A stretch of DNA of 24,755 nt, from assembly GCA_003508005.1 (NCBI GenBank), contig DNUE01000052.1:1-24755 (forward strand). Direction: 5' to 3'. The DNA is from Desulfobulbaceae bacterium (GTDB taxonomy: Bacteria; Desulfobacterota; Desulfobulbia; Desulfobulbales; Desulfobulbaceae). Numbering within the stretch: the first letter of the stretch is position 1; the number at the start of each line of letters is the position of its first letter. Positions 6,386-16,708 of the stretch are shown piece by piece. The translations under genes were made by a program, and so were the position numbers. The notes beneath the pieces were generated by a model, which searched no databases, was not told the origin of the DNA, and was given only the letters and a program-made list of their open reading frames with translations.

Positions 6386-8881
6386 TTACCTGGCGCTTTC
6401 GAAGGTTTGGAACGAGTACCGCCGGCCGTCGGTGCGGACCGTGACCGTTCCGTTCAGGGCGGTGGCCAGCACGGTTCTGCCCGCCTGCCGCCAGGCAGCA
6501 AGATGGTCCTGGTCCAGATAGACGCTCTTCGAATTGCGGCCGGAAGAGACGACGATCAGCCCCGGGTTCACTGCCCTGATGAAGGGCTCGCTGCTTGATC
6601 CCCTGCTGCCGTGGTGGCCGGCGAGCAGGATGTCGGCCTGGACGTTGCTCCCGTTTCTGAGCAGAACTTCCTCACCCTGTCGTTCCAAATCCCCAGGAAA
6701 GAGCATGGTGACGTCCCTGTGCGCCAGCCTGAGGACGAGGCTCTGGTTGTTGCCGGAAAGATTTGGCCCCTCCTGACAAGTCGAGTCCGTGGCAATTGCA
6801 CCCTTGACGAAACGGAGTTGGACATCGCCGTCTGTCTGGAGAATCTGATCTGCCTCGGGTTCCAGGATTTCCACGCCGTTTTCCATGGCTGTCTGCAGCA
6901 ACGCGCTGTAGGGCCAGGTTTCCCTGTCCGCCCCATTGATCCATAGCCGGCTGGGTCGGAAACGGCGCACCACGAAGGGCAGGCCGTTGTAGTGATCGCT
7001 GTCCGGATGGGTCACCACGACGTCATCAATGCGCCATATCCTTGATTTCCAGAGAAAGGGGGCGAGGACCCGTTCGCCGATGTCGAAGCCGGGAGAGGTT
7101 TTGCTGCCGCCGTCCAGGAGAATGGAGCTCCCTGCAGGCAGGCGGATGAAGGTGGAGCTGCCCTGACCCACATCCAGGAAATGGGCCTCGGTCACCCCGT
7201 CTGTCCGGGGAAGCCAGAGACCCCGGGTAAACAGTGCTGCCAGCAGAACGGCGGCCGCGCAGTGCAGGGCCATGCTTTTGCCTGACGCCGGCCGGGAGAC
7301 CCAGGTCCACAGCAGGAGAACATAGAGACATATCTCCAGAGGGCTTGGGGTCACGGTCCAGAGGGAGGCAAAGGGCAGGGCGCTGCCCAGAGCGGTGATC
7401 CGGTCGGCGATGCCAATGCCCAGTCCCCCGATGTTCAGGAGAAATTCCGCTGCCTCCGGGGCAATGAAGAGCAGGGGGATGGCCAGCAGGCCGCAGGGCA
7501 GCGTCCAGAAACAGAGAACCGGCTCGACCAGCAGATTGATGACCGGGCCGATCAGGGAAAACCGGTTGAAATGGTAGAGGAGGAAGGGCAGGGAGCCCAG
7601 GGTGGCGGCCACGGAAACCAGCAGGCCGGTGCAAAGGTAGCGCAGCATCCGGCCGGCGGTGCCTGTCGGCTGCTCAGGGTCGAGAAAGGCGAGCAGGCGC
7701 GGATAGATAATCGCCAGGGCCAGCACCGCGGAAAAGGAGAGCTGAAAGGAGATGGTGAACAGGGCCAGGGGCCGGCAGAGCAGGATGAGAAGCGCGGCCG
7801 CGGCAATGAGGGGGAGCAGGGAGCGCTGCCGCTGCAGGACCACTCCGACCAGAAAGAGCACGGACATCAGCAGCGCCCTGACCACCGGGGTGTTCATCCC
7901 GGCAATCCCGGCGTAGGCAACCAGCGGGACCAGGGACAGGAGGATGGCCACCGTGGGCACATGGGTATGGAGCAGGAGCCAGGTGGAGCGCTTGAGCAGC
8001 CAGGTGATGCTCCAGGTCAGCAGCAGGCCGAGGAGCGCCATGTGCACCCCGGAAATGGAGAGGATATGCATGCAGCCCGTGGCCTTGTACTGCTCCAGGG
8101 TTTTGTCGTCGAGGCCGGACTGGTTGCCGAGGAGCAGCGCCTGGTAAAGGGCGGCCTCTTTGGGGTCTTGGCTCGCGGCCAGAAAGGTGTTCAGTCGTTG
8201 CCTGAGAGCTTCCGGAAAAAAGCGCAGGCTGTGCCATAGAGAGTCCTCCCGGTCGGTGAAGCTGAGAATTGCCACGGGAGAATCGATTCTGCCGGAGACA
8301 TGAATTGCCTTGTCGGCCATGTGCAGCCGATAATCGAACACACCGGGGGTCTGGTAGGAAAAGGTCCTGCCGACGGTGGCCATGACCAGCAGGTGCGTCC
8401 CGGCATGGATGTCCTGCGGCAGGGCATCATCAACACTCAGGCGGATTCTCCCGCGGGCGGGCTGCTGTCCGGCGCGTCCTTCTCCCTCTCCATGCATGAG
8501 CACGCTGTCGGCGTCCAGGACCAGACGGGTGGTGCGGCCGTCAAATTCGGGCATGGCCATAACGGTTCCGGTCAGGGTCGCTGCCGCCTTTTCCGGGAAC
8601 AGCTGGTAGAGATGGTCCGGGGAGGATGGGGGGAGCAGGCCGAACCCGGTGTGGGTGAAACCGGCCAGGACAAAGGCAAGAAGAAGGGAGAAGACAGCTG
8701 CGGGTTGGTGGCGTTGGAAAAAGGTCAGGGCAAAGAGCAGCAAGGTGACCGTACCCATAGGATAAAGGGACGGGGGCTGTGGGGAGGCAAGGAAAGCCAG
8801 GGTTGCCCCGGCCAGGTAACAGAGGGCCGTGGCAGGGAGCAGGTGCAGTCGGAGGTGCGCGGAAAGGGAGGCGGTGCGCAT
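6386..8881 (-). CDS. comEC: ComEC/Rec2-family DNA uptake channel protein
   Basis: ComEC passes single-stranded transforming DNA across the inner membrane. The 831-aa product has the full three-part architecture: N-terminal membrane helices and a DUF4131/OB-like segment (about 15-200), the Competence membrane domain (about 240-540) with the conserved HILSISGVHMALLG at 272-285, and a C-terminal metallo-beta-lactamase domain with FLDVGQGSS (568-576), the metal motif THPDSDH (624-630) and later AGHHGSRGSS. The start ATG lies 22 nt after the waaA stop, so the two are probably one transcript; I see no clear ribosome site. It converges on pilT, also needed for transformation. Intact and full length. 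Confidence 0.94.
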   Translation of the reverse strand: MRTASLSAHLRLHLLPATALCYLAGATLAFLASPQPPSLYPMGTVTLLLFALTFFQRHQPAAVFSLLLAFVLAGFTHTGFGLLPPSSPDHLYQLFPEKAAATLTGTVMAMPEFDGRTTRLVLDADSVLMHGEGEGRAGQQPARGRIRLSVDDALPQDIHAGTHLLVMATVGRTFSYQTPGVFDYRLHMADKAIHVSGRIDSPVAILSFTDREDSLWHSLRFFPEALRQRLNTFLAASQDPKEAALYQALLLGNQSGLDDKTLEQYKATGCMHILSISGVHMALLGLLLTWSITWLLKRSTWLLLHTHVPTVAILLSLVPLVAYAGIAGMNTPVVRALLMSVLFLVGVVLQRQRSLLPLIAAAALLILLCRPLALFTISFQLSFSAVLALAIIYPRLLAFLDPEQPTGTAGRMLRYLCTGLLVSVAATLGSLPFLLYHFNRFSLIGPVINLLVEPVLCFWTLPCGLLAIPLLFIAPEAAEFLLNIGGLGIGIADRITALGSALPFASLWTVTPSPLEICLYVLLLWTWVSRPASGKSMALHCAAAVLLAALFTRGLWLPRTDGVTEAHFLDVGQGSSTFIRLPAGSSILLDGGSKTSPGFDIGERVLAPFLWKSRIWRIDDVVVTHPDSDHYNGLPFVVRRFRPSRLWINGADRETWPYSALLQTAMENGVEILEPEADQILQTDGDVQLRFVKGAIATDSTCQEGPNLSGNNQSLVLRLAHRDVTMLFPGDLERQGEEVLLRNGSNVQADILLAGHHGSRGSSSEPFIRAVNPGLIVVSSGRNSKSVYLDQDHLAAWRQAGRTVLATALNGTVTVRTDGRRYSFQTFESAR

Positions 8882-8903
8882 GGGCGGGATCGATAACAGG
8901 GTT

Positions 8904-10205
8904 TCAGCCCTTGCCGGCGGCGAGCAGGCCGGTCAGGGCGTCCAGGTGGCGGTCGACAACGCCGGCCTCCCGGGTCACCAGTTCGATGGCGCTGGTGCGC
9001 ATGGCCGCATGGGCATCATGGTCCTCCAGGATGCGGCGGACCGCAGCGGAAATCTCCTCGGGAGTTGAAACTACCATGGCTCCGCCGCAATGGATCAGGT
9101 CCCGGGCTATTTCGGCAAAATCTTCCATGTGCGGACCGAATAGCACCGGAACACCATGGCGGGATGCCTCGAGCGGGTTATGGCCGCCGCCGGTCACCAG
9201 GCTGCCGCCGATGAAAGCCACCCGGGCGAGGTGGTAGCAGGCGGCCAGTTCACCCAGGGTGTCCAGGATAAGGACGCGGGCAGGACTGTCCTGTGGGCGG
9301 GATCGACGGATGGTGGCCAGACCGAACTGGTGGGCGAGATGAACCAGTTCAGGGGCGCGTTGCGGATCCCTCGGCGCCAGGATGAGGCAAAGGCGGGGAT
9401 GGTCGGCACTGAGGGAGGCGAAGGCCGGCAGCAGGAGCTCTTCCTCGCCGGCATGAGTTGAGCCGCAGACCCAGGTCTGGCCGTCGGCCGGCAGTTTCAG
9501 CTCTTCTCTGGACAACCGGGTGGCGGCCGGTCGATCCGGGGCAGCGTCCTGGGCATATTTGAGGTTGCCGAGGGTGAGGAGTTGCCGGGCCGGCACCCCC
9601 AGGGTACGCAACTGGGCCGCGTCGTCTTCGGTCTGCATGGCCAGCAGGGCAAAGGAGGAAAAGAGCGGCCGGAAGAAGATGCGGAAGCGCTGGTACCGTT
9701 CGAAGGAGGCCCTGGAGATCCTGCCGTTGACCAGCATGGCCGGGATACTCTGCCGGCGCAGGCCGTAGAGCCAGTTGGGCCAGAAATCAGTTTCCACCAG
9801 GATGAACAGGTCCGGCCGCAGGGTGCGGATGAAGCGGGAGACGACCGGGAGCAGGTCAAGGGGCGAGGCCAGGACCAGGTCCGACCAGGGGGCCAGCTGC
9901 TGCTCAGCCACCCGCATGCCGGTGCTGGTGGTGACCGTGACGATGATCCGGACGTCGGGCAGCCGCAGGCGCAGGCCCCGGACCAGGGGCAGGGCGGAGG
10001 TCACCTCGCCCACGGACAGGCAGTGGATCCAGACCCGTCTGCCGCCGGGGAGGGCAGCCAGTTGTTCCGATCGGCGGCGCAGGCCGAAGCCCAGCCGCTG
10101 CCGGAAGCGCTCCCGATACTTACGCCGGCCCAGGATCAGCAGGGCCAGCAGGGGCGCGGCCACAGGGAGCAGGAGGACCTGCAGAAAATTATAGACGATG
10201 AGCAT
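8904..10205 (-). CDS. waaA: 3-deoxy-D-manno-octulosonic acid transferase (Kdo transferase)
   Basis: WaaA (KdtA) adds Kdo from CMP-Kdo to the lipid A precursor at the inner membrane, a defining step of lipopolysaccharide synthesis. The 433-aa length matches (E. coli 425). The protein has an N-terminal membrane anchor (residues 5-25), HCLSVGEVTSALPL with the proposed catalytic Glu at 67, VETDFWPNWL (137-146), LTLGNLKY, and the C-terminal nucleotide-sugar site FIGGSLVTGGGHNPLEA (331-347). How many Kdo residues it adds cannot be told. The start ATG has no obvious ribosome site, but the N terminus fits the family. It is followed closely by comEC. Confidence 0.95.
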   Translation of the reverse strand: MLIVYNFLQVLLLPVAAPLLALLILGRRKYRERFRQRLGFGLRRRSEQLAALPGGRRVWIHCLSVGEVTSALPLVRGLRLRLPDVRIIVTVTTSTGMRVAEQQLAPWSDLVLASPLDLLPVVSRFIRTLRPDLFILVETDFWPNWLYGLRRQSIPAMLVNGRISRASFERYQRFRIFFRPLFSSFALLAMQTEDDAAQLRTLGVPARQLLTLGNLKYAQDAAPDRPAATRLSREELKLPADGQTWVCGSTHAGEEELLLPAFASLSADHPRLCLILAPRDPQRAPELVHLAHQFGLATIRRSRPQDSPARVLILDTLGELAACYHLARVAFIGGSLVTGGGHNPLEASRHGVPVLFGPHMEDFAEIARDLIHCGGAMVVSTPEEISAAVRRILEDHDAHAAMRTSAIELVTREAGVVDRHLDALTGLLAAGKG

Positions 10206-10379
10206 TTACGGTTTTAAGGTGCGAGGTTAAAGTTAAAGATTCAAGGTTCAGCCTGCCTGCGAACCGGATAACAGCCTTGAGCCTTCAGCCTTCAGTCTAA
10301 CAACCCGAAAGGCTAACAGTTTAACAACGTTGTAGCCGCATAGTTAACTGGTTGTCAAATAAAGCATTGCGTCACTATT
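10206..10379. repeat. Intergenic low-complexity array of CCTTSAG-type heptamers
   Basis: Between the divergent waaA and rsmE genes, CCTTGAG, CCTTCAG and CCTTCAG stand in tandem (10275-10295). They are preceded by GGTTAAAGTTAAAG and TTCAAGGTTCAGCC (10229-10252), which look like drifted units of the same type. I see no convincing promoter for either gene. Confidence 0.5.
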
Positions 10380-11150
10380 ATGAATATTCTTCTCTTTGAA
10401 CCCGGCGAACTGAGGAGATCCCTCCTCAGCCTGCCCGAACAGGACCGCCGGGTGCAACACATCGTCAATGTGCTCGGCCTTGCGCCGGGTGACGACCTGC
10501 GGGCCGGGATGCTGAACGGCAAGATGGGGACCGCCCGTATCCTGGGACTAAGGAACGGCACGTTGGAAATGGAGGTTTCGCTGACCGCATCTCCGCCGAA
10601 GCCGTCGGGAATAGAGCTGATCCTGGCCCTGCCCAGGCCGATTATGCTGCAGCGGATCCTGAAGCAGGCCACCGTCCTTGGGGTCAGCCGCTTTCATCTC
10701 ATCCGCTCGCAGAAGGTTCAGAAATCCTATTTCCAGGGTTCGGTTCTCCAGGCGCAGAATTTGCGGGAACTGCTGCGGCAGGGCCTGGAGCAGGCGGTGG
10801 ATACACGGCTGCCCGAGGTCTGCCTCCATCATCGGTTCAGGCCCTTTGTCGAGGACGTGGTGCCGACCCTGAAGGCGGCCAGCCGTCTGCTGGCCCATCC
10901 CGGGGCAGGGCCTACCCTGGCTGAGCTCCACGGTGGGCGGCCTATCGGTGAACCGCTGCTTCTGGCCTTAGGGCCTGAAGGGGGATGGAGCGAGCACGAG
11001 GTCGGGGCATTCCGCGACCAGGGGTTCACCTCTTTTTCCCTCGGGCCGCGGATCCTGCATGTGGATACCGCAGCACTGGTCCTGCTGGCCCAGGTGAGGT
11101 TCCTCCAGGAGCTTTCAGAGGACAGAGGGCAGAGGACAGAGGATAGATGA
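10380..11150 (+). CDS. rsmE: 16S rRNA (uracil-1498-N3)-methyltransferase
   Basis: RsmE methylates N3 of U1498 in the decoding region of 16S rRNA, acting on the assembled 30S subunit. The 256-aa product has the family N terminus MNILLFEPGEL, a PUA-like domain (about 1-70) and a SPOUT knot domain with LALGPEGGWSEHE (195-207) and LGPRILHVDTA (221-231), where most members read RILRxETA. The last 11 residues, SEDRGQRTEDR, are encoded by an intergenic heptamer array and extend the protein past its natural end near FLQEL. There is no clear ribosome site. It converges on murJ. Confidence 0.93.
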   Translation: MNILLFEPGELRRSLLSLPEQDRRVQHIVNVLGLAPGDDLRAGMLNGKMGTARILGLRNGTLEMEVSLTASPPKPSGIELILALPRPIMLQRILKQATVLGVSRFHLIRSQKVQKSYFQGSVLQAQNLRELLRQGLEQAVDTRLPEVCLHHRFRPFVEDVVPTLKAASRLLAHPGAGPTLAELHGGRPIGEPLLLALGPEGGWSEHEVGAFRDQGFTSFSLGPRILHVDTAALVLLAQVRFLQELSEDRGQRTEDR

Positions 11151-11175
11151 CAGAAGACGGATGACGGAGGACGGA
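11115..11175 (+). repeat. GAGGACA heptamer array overlapping the rsmE 3' end
   Basis: Tandem degenerate 7-mers of the type GAGGACA/GAGGGCA run from the last codons of rsmE into the intergenic DNA, decaying to GATGACA, GAAGACG and GATGACG. The array is the inverted counterpart of 11304-11340. Confidence 0.8.
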
Positions 11176-11242
11176 AGTTGGAACATGCTTGAATTTTGTA
11201 TTCCCTTTTCCCTGTCTGGCTACCCCTGATCAGTCTGTTTTT

Positions 11243-11266
11243 TCGATCCCGATCCCGACCCCGAGT
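11243..11266. repeat. Hexamer array of GATCCC/GACCCC units
   Basis: CGATCCCGATCCCGACCCCGAG is about 3.5 copies of a 6-bp unit, in the gap between rsmE and murJ. The same unit recurs on both sides of the EF-G-like/purM gap (15300-15336 and 15440-15460). Confidence 0.75.
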
Positions 11267-11303
11267 GGTTGTCCGTGCCCTGCATCTCTTTTCCAGTCGG
11301 AAG

Positions 11304-12929
<1,626 letters not shown>

Positions 12930-12972
12930 TATTCCTTCTTCAGCCCCCTCCGACAAGAAGGCATGTTAATAC

Positions 12973-13002
12973 TTGACTTCCAAACTATAATAAGAATATA
13001 AA
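12973..13002 (+). promoter_or_regulatory. Candidate promoter of the EF-G-like gene
   Basis: TTGACT (12973-12978) and TATAAA (12997-13002) are 18 bp apart. A perfect TATAAT also lies at 12986-12991, but with a poor -35. Either gives a leader of about 165-180 nt before the ATG at 13178; the leader has a possible GCAAC/GTTGC stem near 13100-13120. Confidence 0.5.
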
Positions 13003-13177
13003 GCTGTTATGCTGTTCAAATGGTTACCACTCCTGCCGTAAAAGAGAAAGCCCTTTTTCTTTGATTCGCTGTATCGCCTCGTGGTGAGAGGTGAGTGGGG
13101 CAACCCGGTACCAGTTGCCTGCGGCAGGGTGCGAGATTTTATTCCCGTTAATTCTCAACCGTTTTGCGGAGGAATGC

Positions 13178-15244
13178 ATGCACGACGTCAAGCAGATCAG
13201 GAACACGGTTCTCATCGGTCACGGTAACAGCGGCAAAACCACCCTGGCGGAAGCCCTGCTTTTCACGGCGGGAACGATCAAGCGCCTGGGCCGGGTTGAC
13301 GACGGCACGGCCAGCCTGGATTTTGAGCCTGAGGAGACCAAGCGCCATATCACTATCGGCACCGCGTTCAGTCATCTGTCTTGGAAAAAACGGGAGATAT
13401 TTCTGGCTGATACCCCTGGCGACGACAACTTTGTCAACGAGTCCAGGTTTGCCGCCCATGTTGCGGACAGCGCCATCCTCACCGTCGAGGCGGCCACCGG
13501 CGTCCGCAGCCAGACCGAGAAGTTCGTCAGCATGATCCGGGAACGGAAACTGCCCTGCCTGATCTGCATCACCAAGATGGACCGGGAGCGCGCCAACTTC
13601 GGCAAGGTTGTTGACGATATCCGTTCCGCGTTCGACCTGAACCCGGTAGTCCTCTATCTGCCGATCGGTTCGGAAGACAAGTTCCGGGGGGTGGTTGATG
13701 TCGCTGGACGCAAGGCCTGGTTCTTCAAGAGCGACGGCAGCGGCCAGGCCGATGCCGGCGAGATTCCCGGCGAGCTGGCGGAGGAGGCGGAGATCCTGCG
13801 TGACAATCTGATGGAGTATGTGGCGGAAACCGATGACGAACTCATCGAAAAATTTTTGGAAGAGGGGACCCTGACCGACCAGGAACTTTTGCATGGCCTT
13901 GCCCGGGCAGTCCAGGCCGGCAAGATCGCCCCGGTCTGCGCCTGTGCGCCGCTGGCCAATTTGGGCACCAACCTGGTGCTGGACACCATTGCCGACCTGC
14001 TGCCCTCACCGGATCAGCGCCCGGCCCAGATGGGGATGAATCCGAAAACGAAGGAACTGGAAGAGCGCCAGGGCGTGGCCGACGCCCCCTTTTCCGCGCA
14101 GGTATTCAAGACCATGGCCGACCCCTTTGCCGGCCGGCTGACCATCTTCCGGGTTTTTTCCGGCACCCTGGCGGGCGACAGTTCCTACAACTCGAGCAAG
14201 GAGATCTCCGAGCGGTTCGGCCAGCTCTACATCATGGAGGGCAAGGAACAGAAGCAGATCGACCAGGCCCTGCCCGGGATGATCGTGGCCGTGGCCAAGC
14301 TCAAGGAGACCGTTACCGGGGATACCATCTGCACCGAGGCAAAACCGATCGTCTATGACCGGCTGGTGCCGCAGGATACGGTAATTTCCTACGCGGTCTC
14401 GGCCACCAAGGGGGACGAGGAAAAACTATTCTCCTCCATCACCCGCATGCTGGACGAGGATCTGACCCTGAAGCTGACCAGGCAGCAGGAAACCCATGAG
14501 GTGCTGATCTCCGGGGTTGGCCAGGTGCACCTGGAGGTCATCGGCGAGAAGATGCGGCGCAAATTCGGGGTGGAGATGGAGTTGAAAATGCCCAAGGTCC
14601 CGTACCGGGAGACCATCAAGGGCAAGGCCCGGGTCCAGGGCAAGCATAAAAAGCAGAGCGGCGGCCGAGGCCAGTTCGGCGACTGCTGGATCGAGATGGA
14701 GCCCATGCCGAGGGGAGGGGGCTACGAGTTTCTCGACAAGATCGTCGGCGGCGTCATCCCGGGTCAGTACCGGCCGGCGGTGGACAAGGGCATCCAGGAG
14801 GCCATGGAGAAGGGCGTCATCGCCGGCTATCCGTTTGTCGATGTGCGGATTTCCCTGATCGACGGCTCCTACCATGCAGTGGATTCGTCGGAAATGGCCT
14901 TCAAGGTTGCCGGGTCCCTGGCCTTCAAGAAGGCGGTCAAGGAAGCCAATCCCGTGCTTCTGGAGCCGATCATGGAGGTTGCCATCCAGGTGCCCAAGGA
15001 TTTTGTCGGCGACGTGATGGGCGACCTGAACAGCCGGCGGGGCAAGGTCCTGGGTATGGACTCCGCCGATAAATTGGAGATAATCAACGCCCATGTTCCG
15101 CAGAAGGAGATCCTGCTCTATGCTCCGGACCTCAACTCCATGACCGGCGGCCGCGGCACCTTCCAGGTCAAATTTTCCCATTACGAGGAGGTGCCCGCGC
15201 ATCTCGCGCAGAAGATCATTGCCGAGGCCAATGTGGAGGAATAG
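13178..15244 (+). CDS. fusA: EF-G-like translational GTPase (EF-G2 type)
   Basis: A 688-aa five-domain EF-G homologue. EF-G drives ribosome translocation and recycling; the role of this divergent paralogue class is not established. G1 is GHGNSGKT (14-21), G3 is DTPGDDNF (78-85) and G4 is TKMD (132-135). In canonical EF-G the G3 motif is DTPGHVDF and the His is catalytic; here it is Asp 82. G4 has Thr instead of Asn. Domains II-V follow, with VPYRETI and the RRGKVLGMD segment of domain V intact. The start at 13178 is set by GCGGAGG six bases upstream; the reading frame stays open further upstream but without a ribosome site. It stands alone, not with rpsL-rpsG-tuf, which supports a paralogue rather than the main EF-G. 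Confidence 0.9.
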   Translation: MHDVKQIRNTVLIGHGNSGKTTLAEALLFTAGTIKRLGRVDDGTASLDFEPEETKRHITIGTAFSHLSWKKREIFLADTPGDDNFVNESRFAAHVADSAILTVEAATGVRSQTEKFVSMIRERKLPCLICITKMDRERANFGKVVDDIRSAFDLNPVVLYLPIGSEDKFRGVVDVAGRKAWFFKSDGSGQADAGEIPGELAEEAEILRDNLMEYVAETDDELIEKFLEEGTLTDQELLHGLARAVQAGKIAPVCACAPLANLGTNLVLDTIADLLPSPDQRPAQMGMNPKTKELEERQGVADAPFSAQVFKTMADPFAGRLTIFRVFSGTLAGDSSYNSSKEISERFGQLYIMEGKEQKQIDQALPGMIVAVAKLKETVTGDTICTEAKPIVYDRLVPQDTVISYAVSATKGDEEKLFSSITRMLDEDLTLKLTRQQETHEVLISGVGQVHLEVIGEKMRRKFGVEMELKMPKVPYRETIKGKARVQGKHKKQSGGRGQFGDCWIEMEPMPRGGGYEFLDKIVGGVIPGQYRPAVDKGIQEAMEKGVIAGYPFVDVRISLIDGSYHAVDSSEMAFKVAGSLAFKKAVKEANPVLLEPIMEVAIQVPKDFVGDVMGDLNSRRGKVLGMDSADKLEIINAHVPQKEILLYAPDLNSMTGGRGTFQVKFSHYEEVPAHLAQKIIAEANVEE

Positions 15245-15471
15245 CCGGGGCTGGCCTTATCCGCAAAGGAGGCAGTTATCTGCCGGGCAACAACTGTTCA
15301 ACTCGGGGTCGGGGTCGGTATCGGTATCGGTTTCGAAGGGGGTAGCAGGACAGGAACACGGAAAAATGGACGTGCCCGCGTGACGGATCAGGTTTCAGGG
15401 CGGGCTGTCTTCCATTACCGCCGAAGCCGATCTTGAATCGTTCGACCCCGATCCCGATTTAAAGCCCGTCT
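15245..15471. repeat. Convergent intergenic region with hexamer arrays in opposite orientation
   Basis: The gap between the EF-G-like gene and purM contains GGGGTCGGGGTCGGTATCGG and a further GTATCGGTTTCG (15304-15336), and the complementary-sense unit GACCCCGATCCCGATTT (15443-15459). The two face each other and could pair weakly. I see no gene and no classical T-tract terminator. Confidence 0.65.
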
Positions 15472-16536
15472 TTACTCGATTACCCCTTTGATTTCGACAA
15501 GGGGGCGGTCAGCGTCTCCGCTGGCCTGGATCTCGCCGATCATATAGGGAGTCTCGCCAAAGGCCTCGAACTGATGGAGCACATCCTCCACTGCATGGTC
15601 GTCGACCAGGGCCATCATGCCGATACCCATGTTGAAGGTGCGGAACATCTCCGCTTTGGAGATCTTGCCGTTCTTCTCCAGAAAGGAGAAGATAGGGGGG
15701 GCGGGCCAGGTCTTCGGGTCGATAATGGCCTTGCAGCCCGCTGGCAGCACCCGGGGAATGTTGTCAACAAAGCCGCCGCCGGTGATGTGGATGAGGCCGT
15801 TGATTTTGGAAGTGCGCAGGGTCTTGAGCACCGGTTCCACGTAGATGCGGGTGGGTTTGAGCAGTTCCTCGCCCACGGTGCAACCGAATTCCTTCATTTG
15901 CTGATCCACCGCCAGGTTCAGTTCCGCAAAACAGACCTTGCGCGCCAGGGAGTAGCCGTTGCTGTGCAGGCCGGATGAGGAGAGGCCGATGATCTTGTTA
16001 CCGACTCGGATATCGCTGCCGTCAATGATTTTGTCGCGGGCCGCAATCCCCACCACGAAACCGGCGAGATCGTAATCGCCCGCTCGGTAGAGGCCGGGCA
16101 TTTCAGCGGTTTCGCCGCCGATCAGCGCGCAGCCGGCAATCCTGCAACCTTCGGCAATGCCCTTGACCACAGCGGTTGCCTGGTCCAGGTCCAGTTTGCT
16201 GCTGGCAAAGTAGTCGAGGAAAAACAGGGGTCTGGCCCCGCTGACCACCACGTCGTTGACGCACATGGCCACCAGGTCGATGCCGATGGTGTCGTGGCGG
16301 CCGCACAGTTTTGCTACGGTGAGCTTGGTGCCCACGCCGTCGGTCGAGGCAATGAGGACCGGGTCCTCCAGGCCGAGGTTGCCTATGGCGTACAGGCCGG
16401 AGAAACCGCCGATATCGCTGAGAACCCCGCGGCCATGCGTTTTGGCAACGATGGATTTAATGCGGTTGATAAATTCATTGCCTTTGTCAATATCGACTCC
16501 GGCTTCTGTGTACCGGGATGAAGAATGCGCAGTCAT
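15472..16536 (-). CDS. purM: Phosphoribosylformylglycinamidine cyclo-ligase (AIR synthetase)
   Basis: PurM closes the imidazole ring of purine synthesis, converting FGAM and ATP to AIR. The 354-aa length is normal. Seen are RYTEAGVDIDKGNEFI at the start, STDGVGTKL (64-72), GIDLVAMCVNDV (85-96), the GARPLFFLDY segment, GGETAEMPG (140-148), GLHSNGYSLAR, and HITGGGFVDNIPRVLP, all standard for the PurM/ATP-grasp-like superfamily. The ribosome site is weak. A strong promoter lies about 90 bp upstream. It is not accompanied by purN here. It is convergent with the EF-G-like gene and divergent from the DUF2065 gene. Confidence 0.96.
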   Translation of the reverse strand: MTAHSSSRYTEAGVDIDKGNEFINRIKSIVAKTHGRGVLSDIGGFSGLYAIGNLGLEDPVLIASTDGVGTKLTVAKLCGRHDTIGIDLVAMCVNDVVVSGARPLFFLDYFASSKLDLDQATAVVKGIAEGCRIAGCALIGGETAEMPGLYRAGDYDLAGFVVGIAARDKIIDGSDIRVGNKIIGLSSSGLHSNGYSLARKVCFAELNLAVDQQMKEFGCTVGEELLKPTRIYVEPVLKTLRTSKINGLIHITGGGFVDNIPRVLPAGCKAIIDPKTWPAPPIFSFLEKNGKISKAEMFRTFNMGIGMMALVDDHAVEDVLHQFEAFGETPYMIGEIQASGDADRPLVEIKGVIE

Positions 16537-16610
16537 GAATACTCTTGTCTGAATAGCCTCGCAAAGAGGAAATAGCCAACCTTATCTGGTTAGAGAGGGG
16601 GTCCTCCTGC

Positions 16611-16626
16611 CGTGAATTTCTTCACG
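16611..16626. promoter_or_regulatory. 6-bp dyad at the purM transcription start
   Basis: CGTGAATTTCTTCACG is a perfect 6+6 dyad with a 4-nt centre, covering the predicted purM start site (about 16620, minus strand). It could be an operator or a hairpin at the 5' end of the mRNA. No known regulator is recognised. Confidence 0.45.
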
Positions 16627-16655
16627 AATTTAGTAATTTTTTTCAATGTTGTCAA
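16627..16655 (-). promoter_or_regulatory. purM promoter
   Basis: On the minus strand TTGACA (16650-16655) is followed after 17 bp by TAAATT (16627-16632), with an A-rich spacer. It is a perfect -35 with ideal spacing and gives a leader of about 85 nt. Confidence 0.75.
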
Positions 16656-16672
16656 TGCCTTTGTCAGGAACA

Positions 16673-16701
16673 TTGCATCGCTTTGCTCCTTCTGTTACGA
16701 T
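16673..16701 (+). promoter_or_regulatory. Possible promoter of the DUF2065 gene (leaderless)
   Basis: TTGCAT (16673-16678), 17 bp, TACGAT (16696-16701). The start site would fall at about 16708, essentially on the ATG at 16709, which also lacks a Shine-Dalgarno. It is weak in sequence but consistent with a leaderless message. Confidence 0.35.
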
Positions 16702-16708
16702 GTGGGAC

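Noticed and set aside
10352..10381. Promoter-like TTGTCA-18-TATTAT before rsmE
   Set aside because: The -10 overlaps the rsmE ATG, so transcription would begin inside the gene and miss the conserved N terminus. It is not a usable promoter for this start.
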